Below, piece after piece: positions 52,026-59,268 of a DNA stretch of 64,000 nucleotides. Origin of the DNA: Oxalobacter paraformigenes (GTDB lineage Bacteria > Pseudomonadota > Gammaproteobacteria > Burkholderiales > Burkholderiaceae_D); contig NZ_KI392031.1 of assembly GCF_000158475.2 (NCBI RefSeq), positions 124,001 through 188,000 of the forward strand, written 5' to 3'. A model generated the notes under the pieces. It ran no database searches, had not been told where the DNA came from, and saw nothing but the letters and a program-made list of their open reading frames with translations. Every line of letters begins with the position of its first letter. The stretch's first letter is position 1. The translations under genes and the position numbers were made by a program.

Positions 52026-52307
52026 TTATTTCTTGGCAGCGTCTTTGGCAGCAGCGGCAGCGTCTTTAGCAGCGGCGCCTGCATCTTTAGCGGCATCCTT
52101 AGCGTCCTTGGCTGCATCTTTAGCAGCGTCTTTGGCTTCAGCAGCAGCTGGAGCGGCAGCAGCAGGAGCAGCAGCGTCTTTAGCGGGAGCGGCAGGAGCG
52201 GCAGCTGGAGCAGCTTCAGCTGCTTTTTTGTCAGCAGGTTTTTCACCAACTTTACATGCGGTCAGAGCAAGAGCCATCAGGCCAACGAGCAATAAAGACT
52301 TTTTCAT
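52026..52307 (-). CDS. Ala/Lys/Asp-repeat lipoprotein
   Basis: This 93-residue protein has a lipoprotein signal (MKKSLLLVGLMALALTAC, Cys18). The mature part is made almost only of Ala, Lys, Asp, Glu and Pro. It begins with an AAPAAAP-type stretch and ends in repeated AKDAA units (about residues 55-93) that should form a long amphipathic helix. It resembles Lpp-like or Ala-rich helical lipoproteins in style, but no family is recognised. An AAGGATT ribosome-binding site precedes the ATG. The shared composition makes the opposite strand open too, and the signal peptide decides for this strand. Confidence 0.8.
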   Translation of the reverse strand: MKKSLLLVGLMALALTACKVGEKPADKKAAEAAPAAAPAAPAKDAAAPAAAAPAAAEAKDAAKDAAKDAKDAAKDAGAAAKDAAAAAKDAAKK

Positions 52308-52401
52308 TTGTAATCCTTAATTAAATAATTAGGTTAATTACCGGTAATTTGTATACTACTTTAAATAGAAGACTGCCTAATGCCGATACCTGACGTACCT
52401 G

Positions 52402-52429
52402 TTACATTGACAACCTCCTAATGAAGCTG
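52402..52429 (-). promoter_or_regulatory. -10 element and SD-AUG-UAA minimal ORF upstream of the Ala-rich lipoprotein
   Basis: On the minus strand a perfect TATAAT is followed by TCAGCTTCAT, then TAGGAGGT, five bases, ATG and immediately TAA. If transcription starts about 7 bp after the -10, the mRNA opens with an ideal ribosome-binding site driving a one-codon ORF, about 95 nt before the lipoprotein start. Confidence 0.5.
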
Positions 52430-52909
52430 ATTATAGCCACTTTTTTGTCATTGTAGCCTCTCCTTCCGGTGTTTTTGCATCTGTTTTGCAATCTCGCAAC
52501 AGGTTTGACGCTTTCTTCAAACGCTTTATGTCCATTTAAACGAACAATGGGGGAATCGGGAGCCATGTAGCTGAAAACCTCATACGGTTTTTTCTGCCTT
52601 TCGAGAGGATTTTTTGTTCCAAAACAAATGTTTGCGCGTATTTTGAGGAGGTGTGCGGAATAAGGCGCCGACGAGCGTCCAGGATTTTTCTTTTTTGTTT
52701 CTTTCTGTCAAATTTTATGGGAAGCGGATTTAAAAAAATCAAAAAATATACAAATAGTCTGGCGAAGAGGGCGGGGAGACCGTTATGAAAAACGATATAA
52801 ATCCCGCTTATCAATAATATAGATAAATCCGATATCCGATTTTTAATGTCGTCTGAAGCGGGTATAATTTTTGCGATCCATATTGAAACAAAGGCCATCC
52901 GGAGAAAAA
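52430..52909. other. Gene-free region before slyD
   Basis: The promoter of the lipoprotein gene lies at the left edge. A 120-codon minus-strand frame (52536-52898) overlaps the slyD leader and has no recognisable feature, so it is not called. The part next to slyD is AT-rich and probably holds its promoter. Confidence 0.4.
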
Positions 52910-53440
52910 ATGAAAATTGCCAAGAATACGGTCGTTACCGTTCACTACAAGTTGTCCGATGCACAGAACAATCTGCTGGAAGATGGTCAGGAACCGATCA
53001 TTTACCTTCATGGCGGGTATGACGATACGCTTCCCGCCCTTGAAAAAGCACTGGATGGAAAGGAAGCCGGTTACAAAACGATGATTCAGGTCGAACCGGA
53101 AGAAGCGTTTGGCGAATACGATCCTCTCCTGGTGAGAGTGGAAAACCGGGATCGTTTTCCGGCTCCGCTGGAAGTCGGGATGCAGTTTGAAGGCATGCCC
53201 GAAAGTGCCGATGCCGGAGAGGAGCCCGCTATCTATGTCGTGACAGACATTGCTGACGACAAAGTCGTTCTGGACGGCAATCATCCATTGGCGGGAATTG
53301 CCCTGCGTTTTGAGTTAACGGTAACGGATGTCAGAGCCGCAACCGAAAAAGAAATCGAACGCGGGCATGTCAACGATTTTGACGATCCCGACGATGAAGA
53401 GGATGGAAGCAGCCAGTTCAGAAGTATTGTGTTGCACTGA
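52910..53440 (+). CDS. slyD: FKBP-type peptidyl-prolyl isomerase, SlyD-like
   Basis: This 176-residue protein starts MKIAKNTVVTVHYKLSDAQ at 52910, after CCGGAGA. The FKBP domain has YLHGGYDDTLPALEKALDGKEAG, with the inserted chaperone flap (about 70-125) containing PEEAFGEYDPLLVRV. NHPLAGIALRFELTVTDVR returns to the FKBP core. The C-terminal tail is acidic rather than the His-rich metal-binding tail of E. coli SlyD, so nickel handling is less likely. It is a cytoplasmic folding helper. Confidence 0.9.
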   Translation: MKIAKNTVVTVHYKLSDAQNNLLEDGQEPIIYLHGGYDDTLPALEKALDGKEAGYKTMIQVEPEEAFGEYDPLLVRVENRDRFPAPLEVGMQFEGMPESADAGEEPAIYVVTDIADDKVVLDGNHPLAGIALRFELTVTDVRAATEKEIERGHVNDFDDPDDEEDGSSQFRSIVLH

Positions 53441-53469
53441 ACAGGATAGTCCGATTTGAAGAACTTTGA

Positions 53470-53499
53470 TTGACCGGGGCTATTTTATCACGCTAAAAT
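53470..53499 (+). promoter_or_regulatory. Sigma-70-type promoter of tpiA
   Basis: TTGACC (53470-53475) and TAAAAT (53494-53499) are 18 bp apart, 28 bp before the tpiA ATG. Confidence 0.55.
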
Positions 53500-53527
53500 A
53501 ATTGATTGCTTGAATTCAGGGAGCAAC

Positions 53528-54280
53528 ATGGCGCGTAAACTGATTGTCGGAAACTGGAAAATGAATGGCAGCCTCGCCATGAATGCCGAATTGCTAAACG
53601 GTATCAGGACAGGTCTTGCGGGCATTGACTGCGATCTGGCGATCTGTGTGCCTTTTCCTTATCTGGCGCAAAGTCATGAAGCGCTGGAGGGAACCGGTAT
53701 CGCCCTTGGAGCGCAAGATGTATCGGCCCACGCCGTCGGGGCATATACCGGGCAGGTTTCGACCCGCATGTTGCTCGATTTCGATTGCAAATACGTTATC
53801 GTCGGCCATTCCGAGCGGCGGGAGTACTGCAACGAGTCAGATGAGCTGGTTGCCAACAAGGTTCAGCGTGCGCTGGCTGGCGGTTTGACGCCTATTGTGT
53901 GTGTGGGGGAGTCCCTGAGGGAAAAAGAAGACGGAAAAACGGCAGAAGTGGTTGGCAGACAGATCGGGGCGGTGCTTTCCGTGCTCGAAGAAAGGGAAGT
54001 TTGCGATATCGTCGTCGCTTATGAACCGGTCTGGGCAATCGGCACCGGAAAAACGCCGACTCCCACCATGGTTGAAGACGTCCATGCCTTGTTGCGCGAA
54101 TGGATGGTCGGAAAGAATCCGGATGCCGGAGAGTGCGTGAGAATATTGTATGGCGGCAGTATGAAGCCTTCGAATGCGGGAGATTTTTTGCAGAGGCCCG
54201 ATATTGATGGCGGATTGATTGGCGGCGCTTCGCTGAAAGCCGAGGATTTTCTGGCGATTGCCCGGCAGGCGTCCCGGTAA
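53528..54280 (+). CDS. tpiA: Triosephosphate isomerase
   Basis: This 250-residue glycolytic enzyme interconverts DHAP and glyceraldehyde-3-P. The start at 53528 gives [15 protein letters not shown] after CAGGGAG; an upstream in-frame TTG at 53510 is unnecessary. The catalytic residues are Lys in GNWKMNG, His in IVGHSERR and Glu in [16 protein letters not shown], with the phosphate loop at [11 protein letters not shown] and GGLIGGASL. It is followed by secG and tRNA-Leu, the usual order upstream of the nuo operon in this group. Confidence 0.97.
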   Translation: MARKLIVGNWKMNGSLAMNAELLNGIRTGLAGIDCDLAICVPFPYLAQSHEALEGTGIALGAQDVSAHAVGAYTGQVSTRMLLDFDCKYVIVGHSERREYCNESDELVANKVQRALAGGLTPIVCVGESLREKEDGKTAEVVGRQIGAVLSVLEEREVCDIVVAYEPVWAIGTGKTPTPTMVEDVHALLREWMVGKNPDAGECVRILYGGSMKPSNAGDFLQRPDIDGGLIGGASLKAEDFLAIARQASR

Positions 54281-54318
54281 GGAACATTTAGTCAAACCAG
54301 AGGAAATGCAGGAAAAAC

Positions 54319-54729
54319 ATGCTGTATAACATTACCATTATTGTACAAGTCTTATCCGCGCTGGCCATTATCGTGCTGGTTTTGATGCAGCATGGCAAGG
54401 GTGCCGATATGGGGGCCGCTTTCGGTGCTGGCGGCGGATCTTCGGGCAGTATTTTCGGCGCCTCCGGTTCTTCAAATTTCCTGTCCAAATCGACAGCCAT
54501 AGCGGCAGTCGTGTTTTTTGTTTCGACACTGGCGATGGCTTATTTGGGACATTACCGCGCTCCTGCGCAAAGCGGGGTTATCGAAAAACTGCAATCGGTG
54601 ACGACTCCTGCTCCGGTACAGGAAGCGCCTGCTGAACCGGCGGTTTCGAAGGAAGCTTCCGGAGCGGCTGCCATTCCCGGCGCCCAACAGACTGTTCCTG
54701 CGAACCCAGGCGAAAATACGTCAAAATAA
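54319..54729 (+). CDS. secG: Protein-export membrane protein SecG
   Basis: This 136-residue inner-membrane subunit of the SecYEG translocon has two hydrophobic helices (about 5-23 and 55-75) separated by the conserved VLMQHGKGADMGAAFG and SGSIFGASGSSNFL loop. The C-terminal ~50 residues are a Pro/Ala-rich extension common in betaproteobacterial SecG. It lies 38 bp after tpiA. Confidence 0.94.
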   Translation: MLYNITIIVQVLSALAIIVLVLMQHGKGADMGAAFGAGGGSSGSIFGASGSSNFLSKSTAIAAVVFFVSTLAMAYLGHYRAPAQSGVIEKLQSVTTPAPVQEAPAEPAVSKEASGAAAIPGAQQTVPANPGENTSK

Positions 54730-54800
54730 AGCATGCGCGTTCCTTTTTCCTCACAAAAACTTGAAGAAAAAGGAAGTTGCTGAGATAATCTAGCTCCTGC

Positions 54801-54885
54801 GCCGACGTGGTGGAATTGGTAGACACGCTATCTTGAGGGGGTAGTGGCGAAAGTCGTGCGAGTTCAAGTCTCGCCGTCGGCACCA
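54801..54885 (+). tRNA. tRNA-Leu (GAG anticodon)
   Basis: An 85-nt class II tRNA with encoded CCA. The acceptor arms GCCGACG/CGTCGGC pair. The anticodon stem CTATC/GGTAG encloses TTGAGGG with anticodon GAG at 54835-54837. The long variable arm is present and the T-loop is TTCAAGT. Its 3' end is the attachment site for the island that follows, and the insertion leaves the tRNA intact. Confidence 0.96.
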
Positions 54886-54914
54886 ACAGCTAGTTCAAAG
54901 CAGTCTTATACAGT
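54870..54914 (+). repeat. attL: direct repeat including the tRNA-Leu 3' end
   Basis: This 45-bp stretch, from CTCGCCGTCGG through the tRNA CCA to CTTATACAGT, recurs at 63713-63756 with a single base deletion. It defines the left attachment site. Confidence 0.9.
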
Positions 54915-54916
54915 AT

Positions 54917-54960
54917 AAAAACCCGTGTAAAACCAGGTGTTTACGCGGGTTTTTTGTTTT
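54917..54960 (+). terminator. Terminator after tRNA-Leu / attL
   Basis: A stem of about 15 bp (left 54917-54931, right 54940-54954, one G-T pair) runs into a T-rich tract. A degraded copy follows attR at about 63759-63797. Confidence 0.75.
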
Positions 54961-54994
54961 TTGTGGTATTGCGACGTTCTATGCAATCCGGCTC

Positions 54995-55051
54995 TTTTGG
55001 GTATATATTTGGGTATAGATTGGATATACCCATTTCCGCATATACCCAAAA
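54995..55051. promoter_or_regulatory. Arm-type recombinase/excisionase sites (TTTGGGTATA) at the left end
   Basis: Four copies of TTTGGGTATA or its core lie between attL and the integrase: direct at 54995-55005 and 55007-55017, inverted at 55025-55032 and 55041-55051. Two direct copies recur inside the right end at 63642-63663. Clustered short sites at both ends suit integrase or AlpA arm binding. Confidence 0.6.
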
Positions 55052-55061
55052 AGGCTGCATA

Positions 55062-56330
55062 ATGGCAAAACTCATCATTCCTCTGAACCCAAAACGGATC
55101 GATAACGCCAAACCCAAAGAAAAAAGCTACTCACTCTTTGATGGAGGTGGTCTGTACGTGGAAGTGTCCCCAAGGGGTTCCAAACTCTGGCGAATGAAGT
55201 TTCGGTTGAACGGAAAAGCTGGACTGTTATCCTTTGGCAAATATCCCGATGTATCGTTACAGCAAGCCAGAACAAAACGTGAAGAAGCCAGAAAGCAGAT
55301 AACCGCGGGCATAGATCCACGCGAAGCGAAAAAGGAACAGGAGCGCCAGCAGTTGGAACAGGAAGCTGCCAAAGCCTTTCATGGTCAAAATACCTTCCAG
55401 AAGATTGCATTACGCCTTCACACCAGCAAACAGGGTAGAACAACCGACTATTACCGCAACAAGATGCTTCGCCAGTTTGAAATCCATCTGTTCCCCGTCA
55501 TTGGTGAAAAGAATATCAGGGACATTGAAGGCAAAGAACTGTTCGATATTTTCAAGAGCATTGCTGAAAAGACGAACAAGGAAGGCAAAACAATGACCTA
55601 TATGGCAAAGAAATTGTGCCAGTGGACAGCTGAGGTTTACGACTTGGCTAACATGGAAAATAGCAGTTTTGCCATGAACAATCCTTGCCGTTCCATTATC
55701 AAGTTCCTGCCGAAACATGAAACCGAACATATGGCGCGAATTGGGTTTTCTGACTTGCCAAACTTCATCCATGCGCTGGAAGCATATGGTGGCCATATCC
55801 TGACGAAATCAGCCATCTGGATGTTGCTCTACACCGGCATGAGACAGGCCAGCATCAGGCGCGCTACATGGTCAGATTTCGATTTGAACGTAGCCATATG
55901 GAAACGCAAGCCGGAGAAAACAGACAAAACCATTCATGAAATACCGTTGCCCGAACAGGCCATTAAATTGCTGAACAATATTAATCCGCTAACAGGCGGC
56001 AATCCTGACAATCTGGTTTTTCCGAGTGTGTATGAAAACAGACTGAAAATGAGTGAAGCGGCAATAGGGCAGGCCATTGAACGCATGGGTTTTGCCATGA
56101 CGGGACACGGTTTGCGTGGTGTGGTCAGTACGGGTTTAAATGAGCTTGGGTTCAATCCAAGACTGGTAGAGGTGCAGTTGGGGCACAAGAAAAGCGACGC
56201 CATCGAAGCAGCCTATAACGATGCAAGACACTTTGCAGACCGGCGCAAGATGATGCAACGGTGGGCGGATTATCTCGATAATCTGAAAACAATGGCAAAA
56301 ATAATCCCGATGAGAGGAAACGCGGCATGA
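55062..56330 (+). CDS. int: Tyrosine-type site-specific integrase (DUF4102 N-terminus)
   Basis: This 422-residue recombinase starts at the ATG at 55062 (MAKLIIPLNPKRIDNAKP). The N-terminal DUF4102-type domain has SLFDGGGLYVEVSPRGSKLW and LSFGKYPDVSLQQARTKREEA, typical of P4-family integrases that target tRNA genes. The catalytic residues are Arg261 (TGMRQ), His349 and Arg352 (HGLR), His375 (LGHK) and Tyr385 (AAYNDARHF). All are present, so the protein should be active. It lies next to attL in the orientation usual for such islands. A dyad covers its stop codon. Confidence 0.95.
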   Translation: MAKLIIPLNPKRIDNAKPKEKSYSLFDGGGLYVEVSPRGSKLWRMKFRLNGKAGLLSFGKYPDVSLQQARTKREEARKQITAGIDPREAKKEQERQQLEQEAAKAFHGQNTFQKIALRLHTSKQGRTTDYYRNKMLRQFEIHLFPVIGEKNIRDIEGKELFDIFKSIAEKTNKEGKTMTYMAKKLCQWTAEVYDLANMENSSFAMNNPCRSIIKFLPKHETEHMARIGFSDLPNFIHALEAYGGHILTKSAIWMLLYTGMRQASIRRATWSDFDLNVAIWKRKPEKTDKTIHEIPLPEQAIKLLNNINPLTGGNPDNLVFPSVYENRLKMSEAAIGQAIERMGFAMTGHGLRGVVSTGLNELGFNPRLVEVQLGHKKSDAIEAAYNDARHFADRRKMMQRWADYLDNLKTMAKIIPMRGNAA

Positions 56331-56344
56331 TCATGTGATCATGC
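56325..56344. promoter_or_regulatory. 20-bp dyad over the integrase stop codon
   Basis: GCATGATCA (56325-56333) and TGATCATGC (56336-56344) are exact complements separated by two bases. The integrase TGA is at 56328-56330. It may be an operator for the downstream genes. Confidence 0.5.
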
Positions 56345-56469
56345 TAAACACTACTCAACGCCAGTCTCAATCGTTTGGTTTTTGAGAATATCTTACCCAA
56401 GAAACAGGAAACATAACGGGTGAGAAAAGGAGAAGGCGTATAAGAAACGCCCATGAAGGAGAAATAGAT

Positions 56470-57090
56470 ATGAGCCTATCTGAAGCAAACATTGAGCGGC
56501 ATAACGAAATCGTTAAAAAAGTTGAGAAGGTAATCAAAGACTGTTTCCCGGAAGCATTTAAAACAGATGGCAGTTCTATTCCGTATGTATTTGTTTTGCC
56601 AGAAAAATATGCCCGTTATTACATAATAATCAACCAAAATACACCAGCCTTTTCAGCTAAGGGCAAAGCATCATTACAAAAACTTCAAAGGCACTTAAAA
56701 GAGGTATCAAAAATCTTAAATAATCTTCCGGCGGCGGAACGTAGAGCACTGAATGAAAAATTTGATTTTAGAGCTGGATTAGGAATATATGCAGCGGCAA
56801 CAATAGACTTAACGTGTGCAGCAAACCGAACAATACAGGACATACACCTCTCAAAGGGGCGAAAAAAGAATCCATATTACGAATTGGTTGCAGAAATGGG
56901 AAGAGATTTTCAATGTGTCACCGGAAATGCGCCGCGCCTCAGTAGGAACCCATGTGACAATAAGCCAACAGGCAAATTCTACAGCTTTGTTAAGGGAATG
57001 TTTGAAGTACTGGGGTTAAATTATAAAGCGAACATTGAGGAGGCAATTAAAGCCATGCAAATTGATGGAGAAAAGCCTAATTGTTGGTAA
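56470..57090 (+). CDS. Hypothetical protein of the island (206 aa)
   Basis: I do not recognise this protein. It starts MSLSEANIERHNEIVKKVEK after AAGGAGAAATAG. The N-terminal half is helical and charged, and no membrane segment or signal is seen. The mid part LPAAERRALNEKFDFRAGLGIYAAATIDLTCA is more hydrophobic, and the C-terminal part has SFVKGMFEVLGL. Base composition is clearly AT-richer than the chromosomal genes, consistent with transfer. Its place between int and alpA suggests regulation or defence cargo, but this is only a guess. Confidence 0.7.
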   Translation: MSLSEANIERHNEIVKKVEKVIKDCFPEAFKTDGSSIPYVFVLPEKYARYYIIINQNTPAFSAKGKASLQKLQRHLKEVSKILNNLPAAERRALNEKFDFRAGLGIYAAATIDLTCAANRTIQDIHLSKGRKKNPYYELVAEMGRDFQCVTGNAPRLSRNPCDNKPTGKFYSFVKGMFEVLGLNYKANIEEAIKAMQIDGEKPNCW

Positions 57091-57222
57091 TGATCCAAAT
57101 TGGATAATGGGGAAAAATATAGCGGAATTTTTTTATTTTCCCCATTTTCTCAATCTCTTGCGAACCTTGGAAAATGTCCCTGTACCGCGACGTTACAGCG
57201 GGATCAATACAGGAAAGTAATA

Positions 57223-57423
57223 ATGACATCCTTCCAGATATTACGGCTCACACAAGTCAAAGCTTTAACTGGCTTGTCCAAAACATCTCTATACCAGCTC
57301 ATCAAACAAGGAAAGTTCAAAAAACCCATCCGGCTAGGTGCCCGGTCTGTTGGTTGGCTTCAAACCGACGTTGAAGAATTTATAACGGAACGGGTAAAAG
57401 CTAGCCGTCCGGAAATTCAATAA
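57223..57423 (+). CDS. AlpA-family regulator/excisionase
   Basis: This 66-residue MerR-like winged helix protein starts at the ATG at 57223 after AGGAAAG. It reads LRLTQVKALTGLSKTSLYQLIKQGKF, the helix-turn-helix, then KPIRLGARSVGWLQTDVEEFI, the typical AlpA ending. AlpA proteins activate excision and early genes in P4-like islands. It lies 13 bp before the KilA-N gene and probably shares its transcript. It could act on the TTTGGGTATA arm sites, which is inference. Confidence 0.9.
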   Translation: MTSFQILRLTQVKALTGLSKTSLYQLIKQGKFKKPIRLGARSVGWLQTDVEEFITERVKASRPEIQ

Positions 57424-57435
57424 GGAGGTGCATCG

Positions 57436-58146
57436 ATGAAAAACAATGCACTTACTTTTATCGGTAATACACCGTTACGCCGAAACGATGACGGCCTTAT
57501 TAGCCTGACCGATATATTCAAAGCCTCAGGTGAAAATCAAAATAAATCACCATTGGAATGGGCTCGGTTCGCTGGCCATCAATTTATCGAATTTGTCGCA
57601 CACAATTTAAATACGGGGAAATCCCGTATTTACAAAACCACACGCGGCAAAAGTGGCGGTACTTATGCCCATTGGCAAATCGCTTTGGCTTATGCCAAAT
57701 ACCTCAGCCACGACCTGCATATGCACGTGAATGAAGCCTACATGCGCTTCAAGACAAACGATATCAGCATGGCAGACGAAATCGCGGACAAAGCCACTCC
57801 TGAGCAGCAACTATGGCTTGAGAAGCGATTACAGGGGAAAGCGGCACGCCGCCAATTCACCGACACTCTGAAAGATCATGGAGTGACAGGCATAGGTTAC
57901 GGTCGATGTACCCATGCTATCCAGACGCCAATAATGGGTGGGTCAAAGGCTCACATCTGCAAAACAAGGGGGCTCAGTAAAAAGGTCAACCTTCGTGATC
58001 AGATGAGTGTGGAAGAGTTGATCGCCACATCTATGGCTGAACTGGTCGCCAGCAAGAAAATCACTCAATCCGGAGTTCGCGGAAACACCCCTTGCGCCCA
58101 AAAATGCAAATGGGCTGCCGAAAAAGTGGCAAGCCTGCTTAACTGA
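57436..58146 (+). CDS. KilA-N domain protein
   Basis: This 236-residue protein starts after a perfect AAGGAGGT. The KilA-N DNA-binding domain covers about residues 15-110: DDGLISLTDIFKASGE, SPLEWARFAGHQFIEF, RGKSGGTYAHWQIALAYAKYLSHDLHMHVNEAYMRF. The C-terminal half carries Lys/Arg-rich helices with KVNLRDQMSVEELIATSMAELVASKKI. Such proteins are phage antirepressors or replication-linked regulators. It is in an operon with alpA upstream and a small helix-turn-helix gene 11 bp downstream. Confidence 0.85.
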   Translation: MKNNALTFIGNTPLRRNDDGLISLTDIFKASGENQNKSPLEWARFAGHQFIEFVAHNLNTGKSRIYKTTRGKSGGTYAHWQIALAYAKYLSHDLHMHVNEAYMRFKTNDISMADEIADKATPEQQLWLEKRLQGKAARRQFTDTLKDHGVTGIGYGRCTHAIQTPIMGGSKAHICKTRGLSKKVNLRDQMSVEELIATSMAELVASKKITQSGVRGNTPCAQKCKWAAEKVASLLN

Positions 58147-58157
58147 AGGGGAACGTC

Positions 58158-58475
58158 ATGAACAAAAAAGACAATGGCAAAAAAAAGGCCGCACAGCAGG
58201 CGGCCAAACAAAAAAGACAGTTCAATCATACTGATAACAGCGCCTTTTCGCAACGTTTCAAAATACTGTACTGGTTTAAAAACAATCCAAGTCTGACAAC
58301 GGAACAGGCCAGACGTGAACTTGGCATCATGCACCCTGCCGGTCGTATCAAGGAACTTCGTAAACGGGGCTATAACATCCTGACCCATTGGGATAACTAT
58401 CCGACAGCAGATGGACAACTCCACAGAATGGCAAAGTATGTTTTGATGAACCGAAAAGGAGGCGAAGATGAATAA
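58158..58475 (+). CDS. Small winged-helix-like phage protein (105 aa)
   Basis: The first 25 residues are Lys/Gln rich (KKDNGKKKAAQQAAKQKRQ). A helix-turn-helix-like segment follows: FKILYWFKNNPSLTTEQARRELGIMHPAGRIKELRKRGYNI, resembling winged-helix domains found in phage and satellite early genes. It ends in VLMNRKGGEDE. A GGGGAACG ribosome-binding site is present. Its stop overlaps the next start (ATGAATAA). The partner or DNA site is unknown. Confidence 0.75.
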   Translation: MNKKDNGKKKAAQQAAKQKRQFNHTDNSAFSQRFKILYWFKNNPSLTTEQARRELGIMHPAGRIKELRKRGYNILTHWDNYPTADGQLHRMAKYVLMNRKGGEDE

Positions 58476-58620
58476 GCTCTTCACAAAGGTTCAAAATGGA
58501 CTTCTGAGCCGTTTTTCGTCGAATCGGACTGGTATCTACCCGGAAAAGGCGTTGAACCAATACGGACTTACTCTCGTCATTTCTGGAAGCCATGAGCAAA
58601 AGAGGAAAACGAGCGCTTAA
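58468..58620 (+). CDS. 50-codon ORF, translationally coupled on both sides
   Basis: ATG 58468 follows a very strong AAAAGGAGG site and overlaps the preceding stop by 8 bp. The protein (MNKLFTKVQNGLLSRFSSNR...) has no known domain. Its 3' end overlaps the next gene start at 58592 by 29 bp in another frame. The ribosome-binding site argues for real translation, either as a product or as a coupling device. Confidence 0.55.
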   Translation: MNKLFTKVQNGLLSRFSSNRTGIYPEKALNQYGLTLVISGSHEQKRKTSA

Positions 58621-59014
58621 AGAAGCAAGGCAAGCAAGAGGAGGCGGAAGTTTTCTTCCTTTTACATTGCTTCCCTTGCAAAGTGAGCAACTTGCCAGCC
58701 TTACCCCTTACGAAGCAAAACTTCTTTTTGACATCATGAGCCAGTGGAGACTTGGAAACAATGGAGACCAGAGCGCAGCATGGGCACTCATGCAAAAGCG
58801 AGGATGGCGCTCTAAAGAAACACTTGGCAATGCGCTAAAAGGGCTACTTGAAAAAGGTTTTATTGTTCTGACACGGCAGGGAGGCAGAAATAAATGCAGT
58901 CTTTACGGGTTAGGATGGCTAGCTATCGACCAATGCAGCGACAAACTGGATATTCAGCCAACGATGTCACCTGTCACGAAAAACTGGAGGAAATATGAAC
59001 CCCTTAAAAATTAA
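58592..59014 (+). CDS. Winged-helix-like protein next to the iteron cluster
   Basis: This 140-residue protein begins with a basic stretch (MSKRGKRALKEARQARGGGS). A compact helical domain follows with SLTPYEAKLLFDIMSQWRLGNNGD, RGWRSKETLGNALKGLLEKGFIVLTRQGG and YGLGWLAI, a winged-helix pattern seen in phage replication and regulatory proteins. The iteron-like repeats begin 7 bp after its stop, so it is the best candidate for binding them. No catalytic motif is visible. Function is inferred only from fold style and position. Confidence 0.72.
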   Translation: MSKRGKRALKEARQARGGGSFLPFTLLPLQSEQLASLTPYEAKLLFDIMSQWRLGNNGDQSAAWALMQKRGWRSKETLGNALKGLLEKGFIVLTRQGGRNKCSLYGLGWLAIDQCSDKLDIQPTMSPVTKNWRKYEPLKN

Positions 59015-59020
59015 TTTCCC

Positions 59021-59163
59021 TGCCCCGCCTAGCGGGGCAATGAGGTGACTTTTTTTCACGATTGACCCGCTAGGCGGGGCACATCTTCAAAAAACAAGCT
59101 TCATTGCCCCGTCAGGCGTATCAGTCAGAGCCTTTTTTGAAAACAATTGCCCCGCTAGGCGTA
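59021..59163. repeat. Four GC-rich iteron-like repeats, phased at about 42 bp
   Basis: The consensus is TTGCCCCGCTAGGCG. Copies: 59040-59021 (minus strand), 59062-59081, 59104-59120 and 59147-59163. The first two are 20-mers differing at one base, in opposite orientation. Starts of the three plus-strand copies are 42 and 43 bp apart, four helical turns. The array lies in the only long gap of the early region and stands out against AT-rich surroundings. It could be a replication origin or a multi-site operator. Confidence 0.7.
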
Positions 59164-59268
59164 CACCTCTATAGAAATACCATCTACCTACATCAAAAAT
59201 AAAAGGGCCGAATATCAAAAGTACAAGGAAATACTGGTTTGGTCACCATCAGGAAAAGGAAAAACAGA

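Noticed and set aside
52033-52320. Plus-strand Ala/Ser/Leu repeat ORF opposite the lipoprotein
   Set aside because: It is produced by the repetitive codons of the lipoprotein gene, which has a signal peptide, lipobox and ribosome-binding site.
52536-52898. 120-codon minus-strand frame before slyD
   Set aside because: It covers the probable slyD promoter. It has hydrophobic and basic patches without any family pattern.
59021-59163. CRISPR-like array
   Set aside because: Repeats are imperfect, one is inverted, spacers are only about 25 bp and no cas genes are present.
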